NCBI GenBank assembly: GCA_963682175.1
Contig: OY821775.1
Span: forward strand, 868,001 to 932,000
Direction of reading: 5' to 3'
From: Triglochin maritima
Lineage: Eukaryota; Streptophyta; Magnoliopsida; Alismatales; Juncaginaceae
Length of the DNA: 64,000 nucleotides
Both the position numbers and the translations under genes were made by a program. Of this stretch, positions 1 through 12,252 are shown piece by piece; the stretch's first letter is position 1; each line of letters opens with the position of its first letter. Below the pieces are notes generated by a model. It was not told the DNA's origin. It saw only the letters and a list, made by a program, of their open reading frames with translations, and made no database searches.

Positions 1-3000
1 CTCCTCGAAAGCTTCTTTCTGCAGTCTGAGATCATCGAGACCTAGCTTGATTTCTTCTCTAGTGTCCGCCTGCTCGCTTTTTAGTTTGAGTTCTTCATTG
101 TGCTTCCATTTCTGAAGACCCTCCTTTTCATCATTTAGCTGTTTAACATCAAGATTCAAAGCAGCTCTTTTTTCATCCAACACTTCCCACTCTCGCTCAA
201 ACTTCCTTCTGTCCTCTCTCAGCTCTTCGCGCTCTCTGTCAAGTGAAGCTTTCCTGGTCCTGCAGTCTTCAATTTCCTGTTTGAGTTCTAACTGTAATTT
301 GGCATGTTCTGCCCGCTCCTGCTCGGTCACCTTCATAATTTCTTGTTCAGAAAGGAGCTGAACTTTTTCAGCTTCAATGGCTTTTCTCTCAGACTCAAGT
401 TCTGCCTGCAGAGCCAAAAGACGTTGATTATCCTCTCTTAACATTGTATTCCTTTCCTCTAATTCTGTTTCTTTAGTTTTCAGCTCAGTCTCCCATTTTT
501 CTAAGGCTTTCGATTTCACATGAAGATCTTCTACATCTCTCTTCAGCTCCTCAGTTTTGCTCTCTAAGGCTTGCTCTCTTTCTTTAAGATTTTTCTCCTC
601 GTCTTTCAACTGACTGCCCTTCTTTTCCAAATCAGTAACTCTAGTTATCAACTCTTCATCCAAGGACTTCTGCTTCTCCTCCACCTCCTTTTCAAAGTCA
701 CGCATTTTGGAATCCAAGATAAACTTCTGATCATCAACAAGCTTTTGGATCTCCACCTACCAAAATCAAGGGAAAAATTATAAGGGAATCAAAGGATTTC
801 AAACATAGAATCTAAAAATAATAACTGTAATTGAGATGTATGTGGACATGTAATTGAGATAGTGTGGAAAACACCAACACAAATAGATACGACCTTCATT
901 CAAAAACATACACCATTGCATTGTCAATCATTTTGTCAACGTTTTGAAGTGTACCATTGCATTGTCAATCATTTTGTCAACACTTTGAAGTGTAACATTC
1001 AACAGTTTAACTGAATTTCAGATCTCAAACAAAGTAGTTCATGAAGCATGAAGTATGGATTGAAAGACTTCAATAAAAAACACTCCAGGGATTGAAACAG
1101 AACTAACCCTTTCTCTAATGTTTAGCCTTTCTTCTACTGCAAGTAATTCCTGCTCCTTCTTTCGCAGATCTGCTGTTTGACTTTCTATCTCCTGCATCCA
1201 TTGCATCATTGCATGTAGCACAAATATAAGATTTTATCTTTATAACAATCTCACAAATGGCAATAAATATATAATTGAGAAATTAACCTTCTCTCTGGTC
1301 GCCAAAGCTGTTAGCCTTATGTTTATATAATCTTCTTTCTCTTTAACAGAAGCATTCATCCTCTCCAAAGTCTCCTTTAATCCTTCTAAATCTTTTTCCT
1401 TCTTCACAAGTACTTTGTCTGTTTCATTTTCCCGCTTCTCCCTTCGATTGAGAAGACTTTGGCTCTCCAAAAGTCTCTCCTGACCCTCACGCAGGGCTTT
1501 CTCCCAGGCACGCAATTCCTCCCTCTGTCGAGCTAGAACTTCAGTTTGAAGTTCTTTCCTGTGCAAAATTTTAAATATAGAGAGCAGAAATCAGAATCTT
1601 TAGATAATTAAACTAAAAATATGTACAGCACCCAAAATAATTAGCTGAGAGAAAAATACTCGCGACTCAGTGATGCCTGTTCCCTTTGAAGTGAACTTTC
1701 ACGTGCAGCAAGTTCCTCTGCTTTTCTTTCCACTTCTGAACTCTTTCGGCTTATTTCTGCAAGCTTAGCATCAGCATAACAGATCTTTGACTCTATTTCA
1801 AGAGATTTCTCTTCAAGATTTTCTTTCAACACATTGGCTTCAGCAAACGTTTTGTCGGATGCAGATTTTGTATCTGAATGTTTTGACTGCATCTCTCGTA
1901 TAGCCTTCTCTAACTGCAAAAGAAAAATAATCTCAGAATACCCATATACCATACCTTAACAATATTTACATGATCCAGAAAAAAAGAACCACCAATGGAC
2001 ATAAGAATGTGGAAAAAATAGGACCACCAAATTATCAGAATTGTCAGCACATCCAAGGATTGCCGATTGAAGGAGAAAACAAGGGCAGGGCAAATATGAT
2101 AGAAACGAGAAGTAAATAAAGAGGCAAACTATCAACAACACGCTCTTAAACATCTGCTGTCTAAGTAAGAAGCAAATTAGAAGTATATACTTAATTCGTA
2201 GTCTAAGGACTAAGGGTAAAGGTACCAAATTCCGCTTCTTAACGGATTTCTTGGATCAAACAATTGGACATACTGACATCAACAGGGGGGAAATGCACAA
2301 TCTTCAACCATTCATACCAGTACATATGGTTAAACTGCAATTTGAGTTTTTATGATTTCAGCGCTACATGCTATTGTTTTTACAATTTACCTGAACAATC
2401 ATATCCAAAAATAAGTATGTCTGCATGCAATATTGCTGAAATCGTTGTGTTTATTGATTGGCTATGTCACTGAGTGATCTATGCATAATTTGGTTTCAAA
2501 AGTTTACTCCCGGTTAACAAAATAAGTAAAAGATGTGTGGTGTAACAAAGGCATTCAACCTTACCCTACAGATGTATGGAATTAATTGAATATTCTCCAA
2601 ATTTTCTGACAAATGACAATAGACACAAAATCAAAGTTTAATAATATGATGTAAATCAAGTTTAACATCATGCATTTATAGGCCTCAAGATATTTTGGTA
2701 GCACACACCACGTAAATCCAAAACTTCCAATGTTAATATAAGTTATCCTCCAGCCGTTAGATCTTTACCATTAGAAAAAAACACTAAAAGATGAAATCAT
2801 GAGAACCAGAAACGTGTCATATGTCATTCATAACAAGAAACTAATAACATTGGGTACCAAAGAAAGGCAAACATGGGATAATTTATGTACTCCAAAAAAA
2901 AAACCTTCAATCCCAAACCAAATGGTAAAATCCATATAAATTAAATCAGAAATTGGTGAAGAAAGCATAAGAAACCCAAACATACATCAGCCACACATTG

Positions 3001-4759
3001 TTTTTCCACTCCTAAAGCTTTTCGTAAATTTTCCTCCCTCTTCTCCATCTCAGAAATTGCAATCAAGTTAGCAGCCTGCTCACGCTTTAAGACCTCCTGG
3101 GTTTCCATCATTCCACGTTGAAGATCCTCACAATACGTGGCCCAGTTTTTCTTTTCAATCAAGAGAAGGCCCATATTGTGTTGGTAATCATACAGCTGGT
3201 ATAATAAACACACGATACACGATTAAATTTATATTCTACCTTACACACAATTGGAAAATAAAAGGTAATACTAAACATAGTAGCAGAGAAAAAACTGAAT
3301 CATGCTCCAACTTCTAAAAGTCACAACATGGAGCACAACCTTCCAAGAGACTGAACAATTATAGTTGCTCAATGATTGGTGAGAACATTATAAGAAAGAG
3401 GAAACAACTAATTCCTTTATCAAATTTCTTTATTGTAGTATAAGCACTGAGAGATAATATGTGATTACATTCCAAAAAACAAGTGCAATACAAAATCGCT
3501 TACTCATGTACGATGCATTTCTTTTACAGTATAAATACAGAAATATGCAATATATTCAACCTTTTCAAGTAAAAAAGAAATTATTTTTCTTGTATGTGAT
3601 GCATTTTCACTTCACGTGCGAAAATTGAATATGTTATATGATCTAGTGGAGTGGTAGTCTTCACTTAAGGGTCCTTCATAATGCACTACAAAATCTTTTT
3701 ATTATTATTATAAAGCACTACAAATATGCATCCATAAATTAGCCTCAAGCCCTTATAGAACCACTTGACCTGGGGTGGCAGGCCAGATATTAATATATGT
3801 GGTGTATACTCCACAGTCTGACCATATTTTATCCACTCTCTCAGTTGGTCATGGTAAATCATCAACTGAGAGTGGATAAAATATGGTCAGACTGTGGAGT
3901 ATACTTCCCTCCGGCGTCTATTCCCATAAAGAGAATCTAGCGTGGGCCGTGAACGACCATGATTGAAAGTATTATTCAAGTACCATCAATTCCTTGTGTC
4001 AAAGATTGGGGAACCAGTGGGAGGGGGGGGAATAAGTTGGTCACCAAATTTAATTTCACTGTGCTCCTTGGAAGGTCAATGATGGGTTTTACCGATTGGT
4101 TTACAGGCCTGAAAGAACATGGACAATTTGCCAAGAGAACAAAGTAGACAAATTCAGAATTAAACCTATAAGCAAATTTAAGGCCCAAAGCCAATCAAGG
4201 AACATAATTCACAAGGTCCTTGTGTCTAGCTACGGGTGCATTTGTCTTTTTTCCTTTTTCGTATTTTAACTCACAGACACTAAGCAAATTAAGTGGGTAA
4301 AACAAAATATGTGTCGAGAATTACACGGTAAGTTATCAAGTTTTTAATATATACACACATACGCGCACATTGGTTGAGCTCGTTGTAAACCCATCAGCAC
4401 ACCCAACAATGGCATCTTTTGCAAAATAACAACATTTAACAAATACATTCAGCGAGATAGTTTTGTCTACGACTAACCTCACTTTCAAGCTTGCCTATTC
4501 TTTCAAGCAGAGCTTCTCTGTCCTTCCTCTCTCGTGATGCTTCGTCAAGCATCCCCGCTTCCCTAAACCTCTTCCATACTTCAATTTCAGCACTGTCCCC
4601 TCCAGCATCAGCTCCATTTTCACCAAGAGACGTCCTCGGCGGCGGTGGCGGCATATCACTAGAATCAACACCCTTCCCCTTCCCAAACACCGAACCCCGA
4701 AGACCCTTTCCGGTGCTGGGCGTAACGGGCCATCCCCTTTCCCTCTGAGGCGTAAACAT
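1..4759 (-). CDS. CRWN2/3-type nuclear lamina protein (NMCP family), 3' end outside window
   Basis: Filamentous coiled-coil protein of the plant nuclear lamina; the family sets nuclear size and shape and chromatin organisation at the inner nuclear envelope. Exons (minus): 4478-4759, 2986-3195, 1660-1913, 1288-1558, 1108-1191 and 1-756 (runs off the edge). Together they give 619 codons in one frame with good GT-AG borders. The start is the ATG at 4757-4759, opening [10 protein letters not shown], the N-terminus typical of NMCP proteins. Residues 60-100 carry LLDEAS-like and [17 protein letters not shown] motifs, closest in my memory to CRWN3. Everything after that is heptad-rich coiled coil ([30 protein letters not shown]). 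The C-terminal nuclear signal and conserved tail lie outside. No frame breaks are seen. Paralog assignment (CRWN2 versus CRWN3) is inference. Confidence 0.9.
912..993. repeat. 41-bp tandem duplication in a CRWN intron
   Basis: Two adjacent copies of a unit beginning CCATTGCATTGTCAATCA, offset by 41 bp and differing at only a few bases, within the intron between 757 and 1107. No function is suggested. Confidence 0.8.
3804..3904. repeat. Near-perfect 42-44 bp inverted repeat (hairpin) in CRWN intron 1
   Basis: Left arm 3804-3847 and right arm 3863-3904 are reverse complements except for an extra CT in the left arm. They are separated by a 15-base loop. The arms begin and end with GTATACTCCACAGTC and its complement. 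It lies inside the 1.28 kb first intron (3196-4477). Confidence 0.9.
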
Positions 4760-6497
4760 CACGAACCCTACCTTCTCATAAACAACCAACGACTTCAACG
4801 CCCTAAAACAACCTCAAAGAACAGTTCTTTCCACCGCAGAGACCACTCAAAACCCTAAATTCCAAATTCCGACGTCAAAAACAACCCAAAACGCAACAAA
4901 AACACACCCAACGAACCGAATTACAAGAAAAACTCCGAAAGATCCGACCTTTCAGGGGGAAAAACCTAGAACCCCCAAAAACCCAACCAAACCCGGCCGC
5001 GAAACCGTAGAAACCGTCCCCGACCACCAAATTCGAACCTCGTGGTGACAAGAGGGACCAAAAGAGCGGGGATCCGGAGCGTATCTGGGGAAGAAGCGGA
5101 ACCCGGAATTGGGGACGACGAAACCCTAGGAGAGAGAAAAGGGCTTTCGGTCTCGCCACCGCACGCTTTTTTGGAAAAAAAAATTCGGTTCGAATTTTTA
5201 GTGGGGATAAAAGTATCGGGTTTGATCTGACGGTTTTGCCCCTGGAGGTTGGAGTATTTGCGGTTTTGGCCCTCCATAGCCGTTGGGGGTTCTAACCACT
5301 CTGGCTTTGGACCTTTGGTAGTGGAAAGTACACGAGTTTTGATTGATTTTTTTATGATTGGGTGGTGTTTTTGCATAAGATTTTTGGGGTTTTAATTAGG
5401 AGGTGTTTTTACATTGAGGTACTTTTGGCTTTTGCAGTTTTGCATAAGATTTTTGGGTTTTTAATTAGGAGATGTTTTTACATTGAGGTCCTTTTGCATG
5501 AGATTTTTGGGTTTTTTAATTAGGTGGTGTTTTTGCATTGACGCCCTTCTGCATGAGATATTTGGGTTTTAATTGGGATTTGTTTCGTGATTTGTGTTGA
5601 GAGGGTTGGAAATTGGAATGGAGATTAGGGATTTTCGCCTGGATAATCTTATTGTTGTTTTGGTTTTCTGAAAAGACCTCGTGGTAGGAATGGAAACACT
5701 TTACTTTGGAGTTTGGACTTGACCTGGAGAATATTCTGAGAAGATGTGGGATATTACATGTAAAACCTTCAAGTTTAGTCTCACATTGTTTAACATGAGA
5801 ATGTTGGGGTGAGATATAAAGACATGAGTCCACTACCATAACACTTACCAACTTAAGTTTTGTGGCAATAGGTGGGTGTTGTGGGCCAGTGGGCACATGG
5901 GTAACGGACCGGGACCCGAGCTCGATGCGGGTTCAGGGACGGGATGTTACATTACATAAACTCAACTTTGGTTGTTGGCAAATGGTAAGTTTGGTTCTTA
6001 GTCAACTTTGGAGTTCAATCCTAGTTTTAAGGTAGTGATGGTTGGTATGGTGAAGGGTCAAGAGGAATTGTTTATTCGAATTTGCATTTGAAATAATAAT
6101 TCTTCCGAAGTGTAATCTATGATTGGATAAATTTTCCATATCACAAATTGAGCTAGTTCAACTTAACAGTTCTAAGAGTTACGATCCGAAAAAAAATTCT
6201 AAGAGATGTGCAAGGATAAGAATGATAGGATGAAGGGAACACAAGGAGAGAAGACTGTTAAAATGCACTTCATGTAATGTTTATGATGTTAGATAGCCGT
6301 TGACAGTAATTGCTCTTGTGATGCTAAATAATTTTGTTTTTCTTGCATGATATTCATGATTAAGTCCTTCCAAAGTACAAATTAAAGTTTGAATTATGTT
6401 TGTAAATTATGCTCTTTTGATCATCTAACATTTAACCCCTTTTAAATTGACTCAGGTTTTTCATTATTATCTACCTTTGTCACGTCGTAGATCCTAA
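4760..6497. other. CRWN upstream region; gene-free
   Basis: The first 480 bp upstream of the CRWN start are GC-richer than the flanks and probably contain its 5' leader and promoter. From about 5700 to 5960 there is a dispersed-repeat-like stretch (ATGAGAATGTTGGGGTGAGA, then a GC-rich CGGGACCCGAGCTCG segment) that may be a retroelement fragment, but I found no boundaries. No coding potential beyond short chance ORFs. Confidence 0.5.
5350..5580. repeat. Diverged tandem repeat, 54-69 bp units, 4 copies
   Basis: Four copies of a unit containing GCATAAGATTTTTGGG, an AATTAGGAGGTGTTTTT segment and ACATTGAGG. They start near 5374, 5443, 5498 and 5552. It lies upstream of the CRWN gene. Confidence 0.75.
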
Positions 6498-6876
6498 GAC
6501 CATCAGTAACTATGATCCGGACGACTTAGTCATGAGTTTTTTTTCTCTCTTCTAAATCAACTTTCTCTCTCTTCCACATCAGTTTTCTCTCTCTCTTCAA
6601 CTCACTTTCTACTATTTCCTACACTATTTACTTCTTAACCACACAACACACCACAACATATTTCTCATCCACATCATTTCGGGATCGATCTTGGAAAAAT
6701 TCTAAAAAAATTAAAAAAACAAAACAATTAGAAAACGTATTTTCAAAAAAAAAATGATTCAAACTAATTTTAAAAAAAATCAAAACAAAAAAAAAACTTT
6801 AAAAACTGTGTTGGGTTGACGATCGGGTCGTCTCGGGTCGTCGGGGTCGTCCCGACGGACGCCCGTTACGGATGCC
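6498..6876. mobile_element. PIF/Harbinger-like MITE (copy M1)
   Basis: A 379-bp element flanked by TAA on both sides (6495-6497 and 6877-6879), matching the three-base target duplication of PIF/Harbinger elements. Imperfect terminal inverted repeats are GACCATCAGTAAC at the left and GTTACGGATGCC at the right. The interior runs from CT-rich through an A-rich block to a GC-rich right end with CGTC/CGAC repeats. It shares this layout and segments such as ATCATTTCGGGATCGATCTTGG with the copies near 32.6, 33.9 and 37.6 kb. Confidence 0.65.
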
Positions 6877-8362
6877 TAATGGTTTCGTTCATGTTTGAGA
6901 TGTTTCTTTTTTTGATTTTGTGTCATGCTGTAACACCCTCGCAGTTTAATTATTTTAGGATACTTTGATGTTTGAATTCTTTAAAATCTAATATATTTGT
7001 GATTTTGCATGCAGCTGGTAGTGAGATGTCATTATGTGTCAGTCTATTTCCTGGAGTGGTTGGTAGTCAAACACATTTATCCAAATTCCGTAAGATTATT
7101 TAATTCAATGAACGGATAGATAATTGAAATGCTTATACAATAATAGGACACGTTCACAGACAACATTAACTAACCAAACCTTAAAATAACGACGACCATT
7201 AAACTACCAGAAGTTCTAACTTATCTGGTGACCCAATGAGCGGTGACGCAGTAATGACTCCACGATATTAGTACAGAAATTATTCAAACCCTGTTTGTTC
7301 CACGAAGTACAGAAAAGAAGAAAAAAAACTGATAGATAAATAGTTTAATATATTATGAGATTCGAAAGAATGGTACAGTATTTTTTTTGATTATGAAATG
7401 ATTTGACAGGTTAAGCTACATCATTCAGCAGGACAACAACTCTACGTACCTTTAGAACTACAATCATGATAGACATGTGTATGTAATGGATATGAAATTT
7501 AATATTGCAATCGAGCATTTAAATTAGCATGGGCATATGATTATTCTTGGTACGTAATTCATGCGCAATCTCAAGTTCTTAACCGTCCTCTATCTGCCAA
7601 ATCTCTTCTGGCAGTACAAGTCGTGGAGGATGAAAAAGTGTATTACTGCACTTCTAATAATATTAGTATAGATAATAAATAACAAAGACCTTCCATGATT
7701 ATCTCTTGTAAATAATGTGTTTTCGGTAAAATTGTGCTATGCGATAGTAAGAAATATGAAGCTTATATGTATGGATATATGTATTGCAGCCAAAAACTGA
7801 CACATAATCTAGAACTACATATCCATGCCAAAAATAACTCACAAGATACAAAGTTTTATGGCATTCAGATCTGCTGTTATGGGTTAAAACTTAAAACTCA
7901 TAACATGCTAGTACTTGATTTTAAAAGTGACACGTTGCAAAAATATTTAAAAAACAAAACTTTAAGTAACAATAACTTCCCACCATGGGGGGATTAAATT
8001 ATCAACAACTATCATCAAAATCTCAATAACCACCCTATTTTTTCTCCTAAGAATATTGCGTGTGAGATTATTCTTAAAAATGATTCTACCCTAAAAATAT
8101 TGTTTGGGATTCTTCATAAAAAGTTTTTTTGTTGCTTTCTACAAAATATTGCCAGTTAGTTGCAACAAAATGACGTGTGTAGTTTCCAAGTTGCGAACAC
8201 ATGTTACTCGTGAAGAAGAATATATATATATATGAAAAAAAAATCTTTATAATATATGAAGCAATAATTGTGAATCAATGATAAGAAAATATGAAACAAT
8301 AAAGTAATTTTTTTAACAACGTAAATAATTGTGAATTGCATGCAACGACATGTTTGTTGGCA
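6877..8362. other. Gene-free AT-rich stretch
   Basis: AT-rich DNA with short chance ORFs, including one of 87 codons near 7734-7997 that resembles nothing I know. There is a short TA microsatellite near 8220-8234. No gene or element boundary is seen. Confidence 0.6.
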
Positions 8363-10022
8363 GACGCGCGCTGACGTGGTCAGTCTAGTCAGCAGTCAGT
8401 ATTCCAGTCATCAAAAGTTAAATGTCCTTTACTTTCTGAAATTAATTAAATAACATATTTATTTTGTGTCACATGCAACTTTTACTTTCCCAATGTAACA
8501 TTTCGCTTCCCCGTGCAACATTTATTTTCCCAATGCAACATTTGATTCCCCCACGGACCCACAACTTAAAATGGGCAGACTCACACCTTATTATGTCCAG
8601 AATAAGTTATGTGTCTGTCTTGAATAAGTTGTGTGTCTGTCCAGAATATGTTCAAAGTTTGTCCATAATAAGTTCAAAGTTTGCCCATAATAAGTTGTGT
8701 GTTTGTCCATAATAAGTTCAAAGTCTGTCCAAAATAAGTTCAAAGTCTGTCCATAATAAGTTCAAAGTTTGCCCATAATAAGTTGTGTGCTTGTCCATAA
8801 TAAGTTCAAAGTCTGTCCAGAATAAGTTCAAAGTATGTCCATAATAAGTTCAAAGTATGTCCATAATAAGTTCAAAGTCTGTCCATAATAAGTTCAAAAT
8901 CTGTCCATAATAAGTTCAAAGTCTGCCTATAATAAGTTGTGTGTTTGTCCAGAATAAGTTCAAAGTCTGTCCAGAATAAGTTCAAAGTTTGTCCATATTA
9001 AGTTCAAAGTTTGTCCATAATAAGTTCAAAGTCTGTCCAGAATAAGTTGTGTGTTTGTCCATAATAAGATCAAAGTCTGTCCAGAATAAGTTCAAAGTCT
9101 GTCCATATTAAGTTCAAAGTTTGTTCATAATAAGTTCAAAGTTTGTCCATAATAAGATCAAAGTCTGTCCAGAATAAGTTCAAAGTTTGTCCATATTAAG
9201 TTCAAAGTCTGCCCATAATAAGTTGTGTGTGTGTCCATAATAAGTTCAAAGTCTGTCCAGAATAAGTTCAAAGTCTGTCCATATTAAGTTCAAAGTGTGT
9301 CCAGAATAAGTTCAAACTCTGTCCATAATAAGTTCAAAGTCTGTCCAGAATATGTTGTATGTCTGTCCAGAATAAGTTCAAAGTCTGTCCAGAATAAGTT
9401 CAAAGTCTGTCCATATTAAGTTCAAAGTTTGTTCATAATAAGTTCAAAGTCTACCCATAATAAGTTGTGTGTGTGTCCATAATAAGTTCAAAGTCTGTCC
9501 ATAATAAGTTCAAAGTGTGTCCAGAATAAGTTCAAACTCTGTCCATAATAAGTTCAAAGTGTGTCCAGAATAAGTTCAAACTCTGTCCATAATAAGTTCA
9601 AAGTCTGTCCAGAATAGGTTGTATGTCTGTCCACAATAAGTTCAAAGTCTGTCCAGAATAAGTTCAAAGTCTGTCCAGAATAGGTTGTGTATCTGTCCAG
9701 AATATGTTGCGTGTCTGTCCATAATAAGTTTTGTTTCTGTCTAGAATATGTTTTGTCTGTCCAGAATAAGTTATGTGTCTGTCCAGAATAAGTTATGTGT
9801 CTGTCCAGATTATGTTGTGTATCTGTTGAGAATAAGTTGTATTGGGAAAATGTTGCATTGGGAAACGAAATGTTGCATTGGGAACGTAATGTTGCATTGG
9901 GAAAATAAAAAATTGCATGTGACACAAAAAATAAATATGTTATTTATTTAATTTCAAAAAGTAACAGATATTTGAATTTTGATGACTGGACTGCTGACTG
10001 TACTGTCATGTCAGCGCGCGTC
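8363..10022. mobile_element. Long-terminal-inverted-repeat element with a 22-bp satellite core
   Basis: Inverted arms of about 180-190 bp (8363-8560 and 9840-10022) start with GACGCGCGCTGAC. They share CAGTCATCAAAA, TAACATATTTATTTT and GTGTCACATGCAA segments. The inner ends of both arms carry short repeats around CCCAATGCAACATTT. No open reading frame of substance lies between the arms, only a tandem array. No clear target duplication is visible. The outer arm weakly resembles the left end of the MULE at 57.5 kb (ACGTGG, AGTCAGC and CCAGTCA spaced similarly). I therefore infer a non-autonomous Mutator-like or foldback element. Confidence 0.75.
8590..9840. repeat. 22-bp tandem array A (about 57 units)
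   Basis: Unit of the form GTCTGTCCAGAATAAGTTCA plus two bases, strictly 22 bp through most of the array. Variants are GTCCATAATAAG and GTCCATATTAAG. It fills the core of the long-inverted-repeat element. It is the same length as, and similar to, the TCCGGA-centred units of the MULE arrays at 58.6, 61.2 and 63.3 kb. The TCCAGA here could be a decayed TCCGGA. Confidence 0.9.
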
Positions 10023-12252
10023 ACGAATAAGGATCCTAATTAAAAACCAATTCAAAAAAACCCACGTTATGACAAAATTCTAACTTTCCCAAGAAACCTC
10101 ACACACAACTTTAACAAAGAAATTAAAAATAGTGAGTAGTGGACGGTTGCAAAACAAGCAGGATGCGTTCGGCGTAAACTTCAGGAGACAGACCCAGCAT
10201 ATTATGGTTTTTAACCCATGACAGCAGATCTCATGTCAGTTTTATGATGGAATTTTTTTATCTTAATGTGAGAAAAAGAAGGGGGGAAAATCACGATGCC
10301 CATTGCCAACAAAAAAAATCATCACAATAGAAACTTGCAGATACCAGTAATGACGTAATATCAAAAAACTAACAACCATCAGTGAGTATAAGCCAAGATT
10401 TCCAATAGACACAAGTTTCTAATTTCTCATAAAACGATATCTCAATTACTTCCTAGAACACGATAATCCATAATCAAATAATTTTGTTTTTTTCATTTAT
10501 ATTTGTAAAATCAAATATTCTCCAGCCAATTAAGATGCCTTGATTGAGTAGTAGTTATATAGGCATGCTCAACACAGTTCAACTATTTTTATGGTTTCAA
10601 ATAATTTTTAGTTGGAACCGCATTATCCCAATGATCGATCTTTACTCATCCATATTTTAAACATAACAATTCATTACACAAAGTAAATTTCGCCTACCGA
10701 TTAAAAAGATAATCATAATCACCAACTTCTTCTACGATACGTATATTTCCATAATTATGAAACAATTATAAAAGAAGACAGTTACAAACATGCATGTAAA
10801 ATCGTAAACCAAACCAGACCGGTTGGAACCGACAGACCCGAAACCAGTCAAGGGTGTTTTCGACATTTCATAAAATCAACAGGCAAATATCTCACGCAAC
10901 TCCGATTCCAATCCAACGGTCGGAAACAGAACACGTCGTGCAAGGATCTGTCGGTATATTATTCCCCATTTCAAACACAAAAAGAGTGGTGGCAGTTGTG
11001 GTTGCTTTAACAGTGGAGATAATACAGTCACTAACGAGGAGTGGATTAAACTAATCGGACCTTAATCTTTGACTGCTTGGTGTCATCCACTGTCTCAATT
11101 GGATATTTTTCGAGTCATTTTGATATGTGTATCATAATCAAGTTCCATTTTCCCAATTTCAAGTCTAAACTCAACTGCAAATTACAAACATGAATTTAAT
11201 TAAAAAACTTGATTTTGTTAGATGGTAGAGGTGAGTATTCTACCTAACCACAGGCGTTTGTTATAAGGACGAGTCTCAAACATCCCCCACCGAATTGTGG
11301 TGTGTTGTGATCTGGAGGATAAAATGAGTATAGTTTTTTGAATGTTGTAATATATGCTAACTACGGTGAAATTTTCTACGATCACATTGGTTTTAAAACT
11401 TTCAACATGATTAAAAGATGAGTTTCAAAATGAAAGCTTAAAAATCTTTTTCTACTAAAAATTGTGAACATTCTTAAATAAATACAGTAGAACTAGTGCT
11501 GCTGCACCTGCACGTGGGTCTGATTGGTTCGGTTCCGACCAGAATTAAACTCACAACCAAATCGTGATAAAATCAGAGCCAAAGATTAATAATACAAGTA
11601 ATTCTCTTTCCAGAAAAATAAAACAAATTCCAAAAGATAGAAATTTTAACTTTTTAATTTCCACAAATTCTTACAGGTTTGGACGGAACCGAACCCAAAA
11701 TTTCTAAAATTGACCGAGACCCAAACCTTGATTCTAAAATCTGTGGTCCGGAACCGGTGGAGGAGATGGAAGAGGAAGTGGGAGCACGAGGTTGGTATTA
11801 TCTACCCGTAAGGGTTTAGGTTTAGGTTTAGGGTTTTGCGTTTCGTTCTAGAATGTGTCATCCAATTAAACATTTAATTATTCTTACAAACAATCCCATA
11901 CTTCATACTCATCTAGGGTTTTCGTGAGCCACATTTTTAGGGTGTTGTGTTGTGTTATTGTTCTACTGCTCAACACATTTCTACTCAACTTTTGCTAATT
12001 AATATTGTTAAAATAATAATCATGATTAATTCATGTTCTTGCACATCCCATACGAAAATTCCCTTTACAATAATGACTTGTTATCAATTCGTGACCATCT
12101 GCATGTTGATTTTCATTTTCTCTCTAGATGTTACCTTTTTTATAGCAATGTAGCCTTCTGATTTATTTATTTTGTATATTCTTAATCAAATTACATTTTG
12201 TCGTCGTGTAGAAAACACTTCGTGTGATCAGCAGACTTGTAACGATATACCG
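10023..12252. other. Gene-free region; possible RNL leader with telo-box repeats
   Basis: Mostly AT-rich unique sequence. Near 11766 there is an ATG with a short ORF before a GTAAGG that could be a first exon, but its splice phase does not join the next exon. At 11812-11836 three TTTAGG(G) units form a telo-box-like motif, common in plant promoters and leaders. Nothing else is supported. Confidence 0.45.

Noticed and set aside
4491..4748. Plus-strand ORF of 85 codons
   Set aside because: Antisense shadow of CRWN exon 1, whose frame, start and splice donor are well supported.
5030..5060. GGTTCGAAT on the minus strand as a tRNA B box
   Set aside because: No matching A box or cloverleaf around it, and the B-box tail is not CC; no tRNA gene called anywhere in the window.
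8464..9951. Several ORFs with CVCPEYV- or FWTD-like repeats
   Set aside because: Translations of the 22-bp array, open in multiple frames and on both strands.
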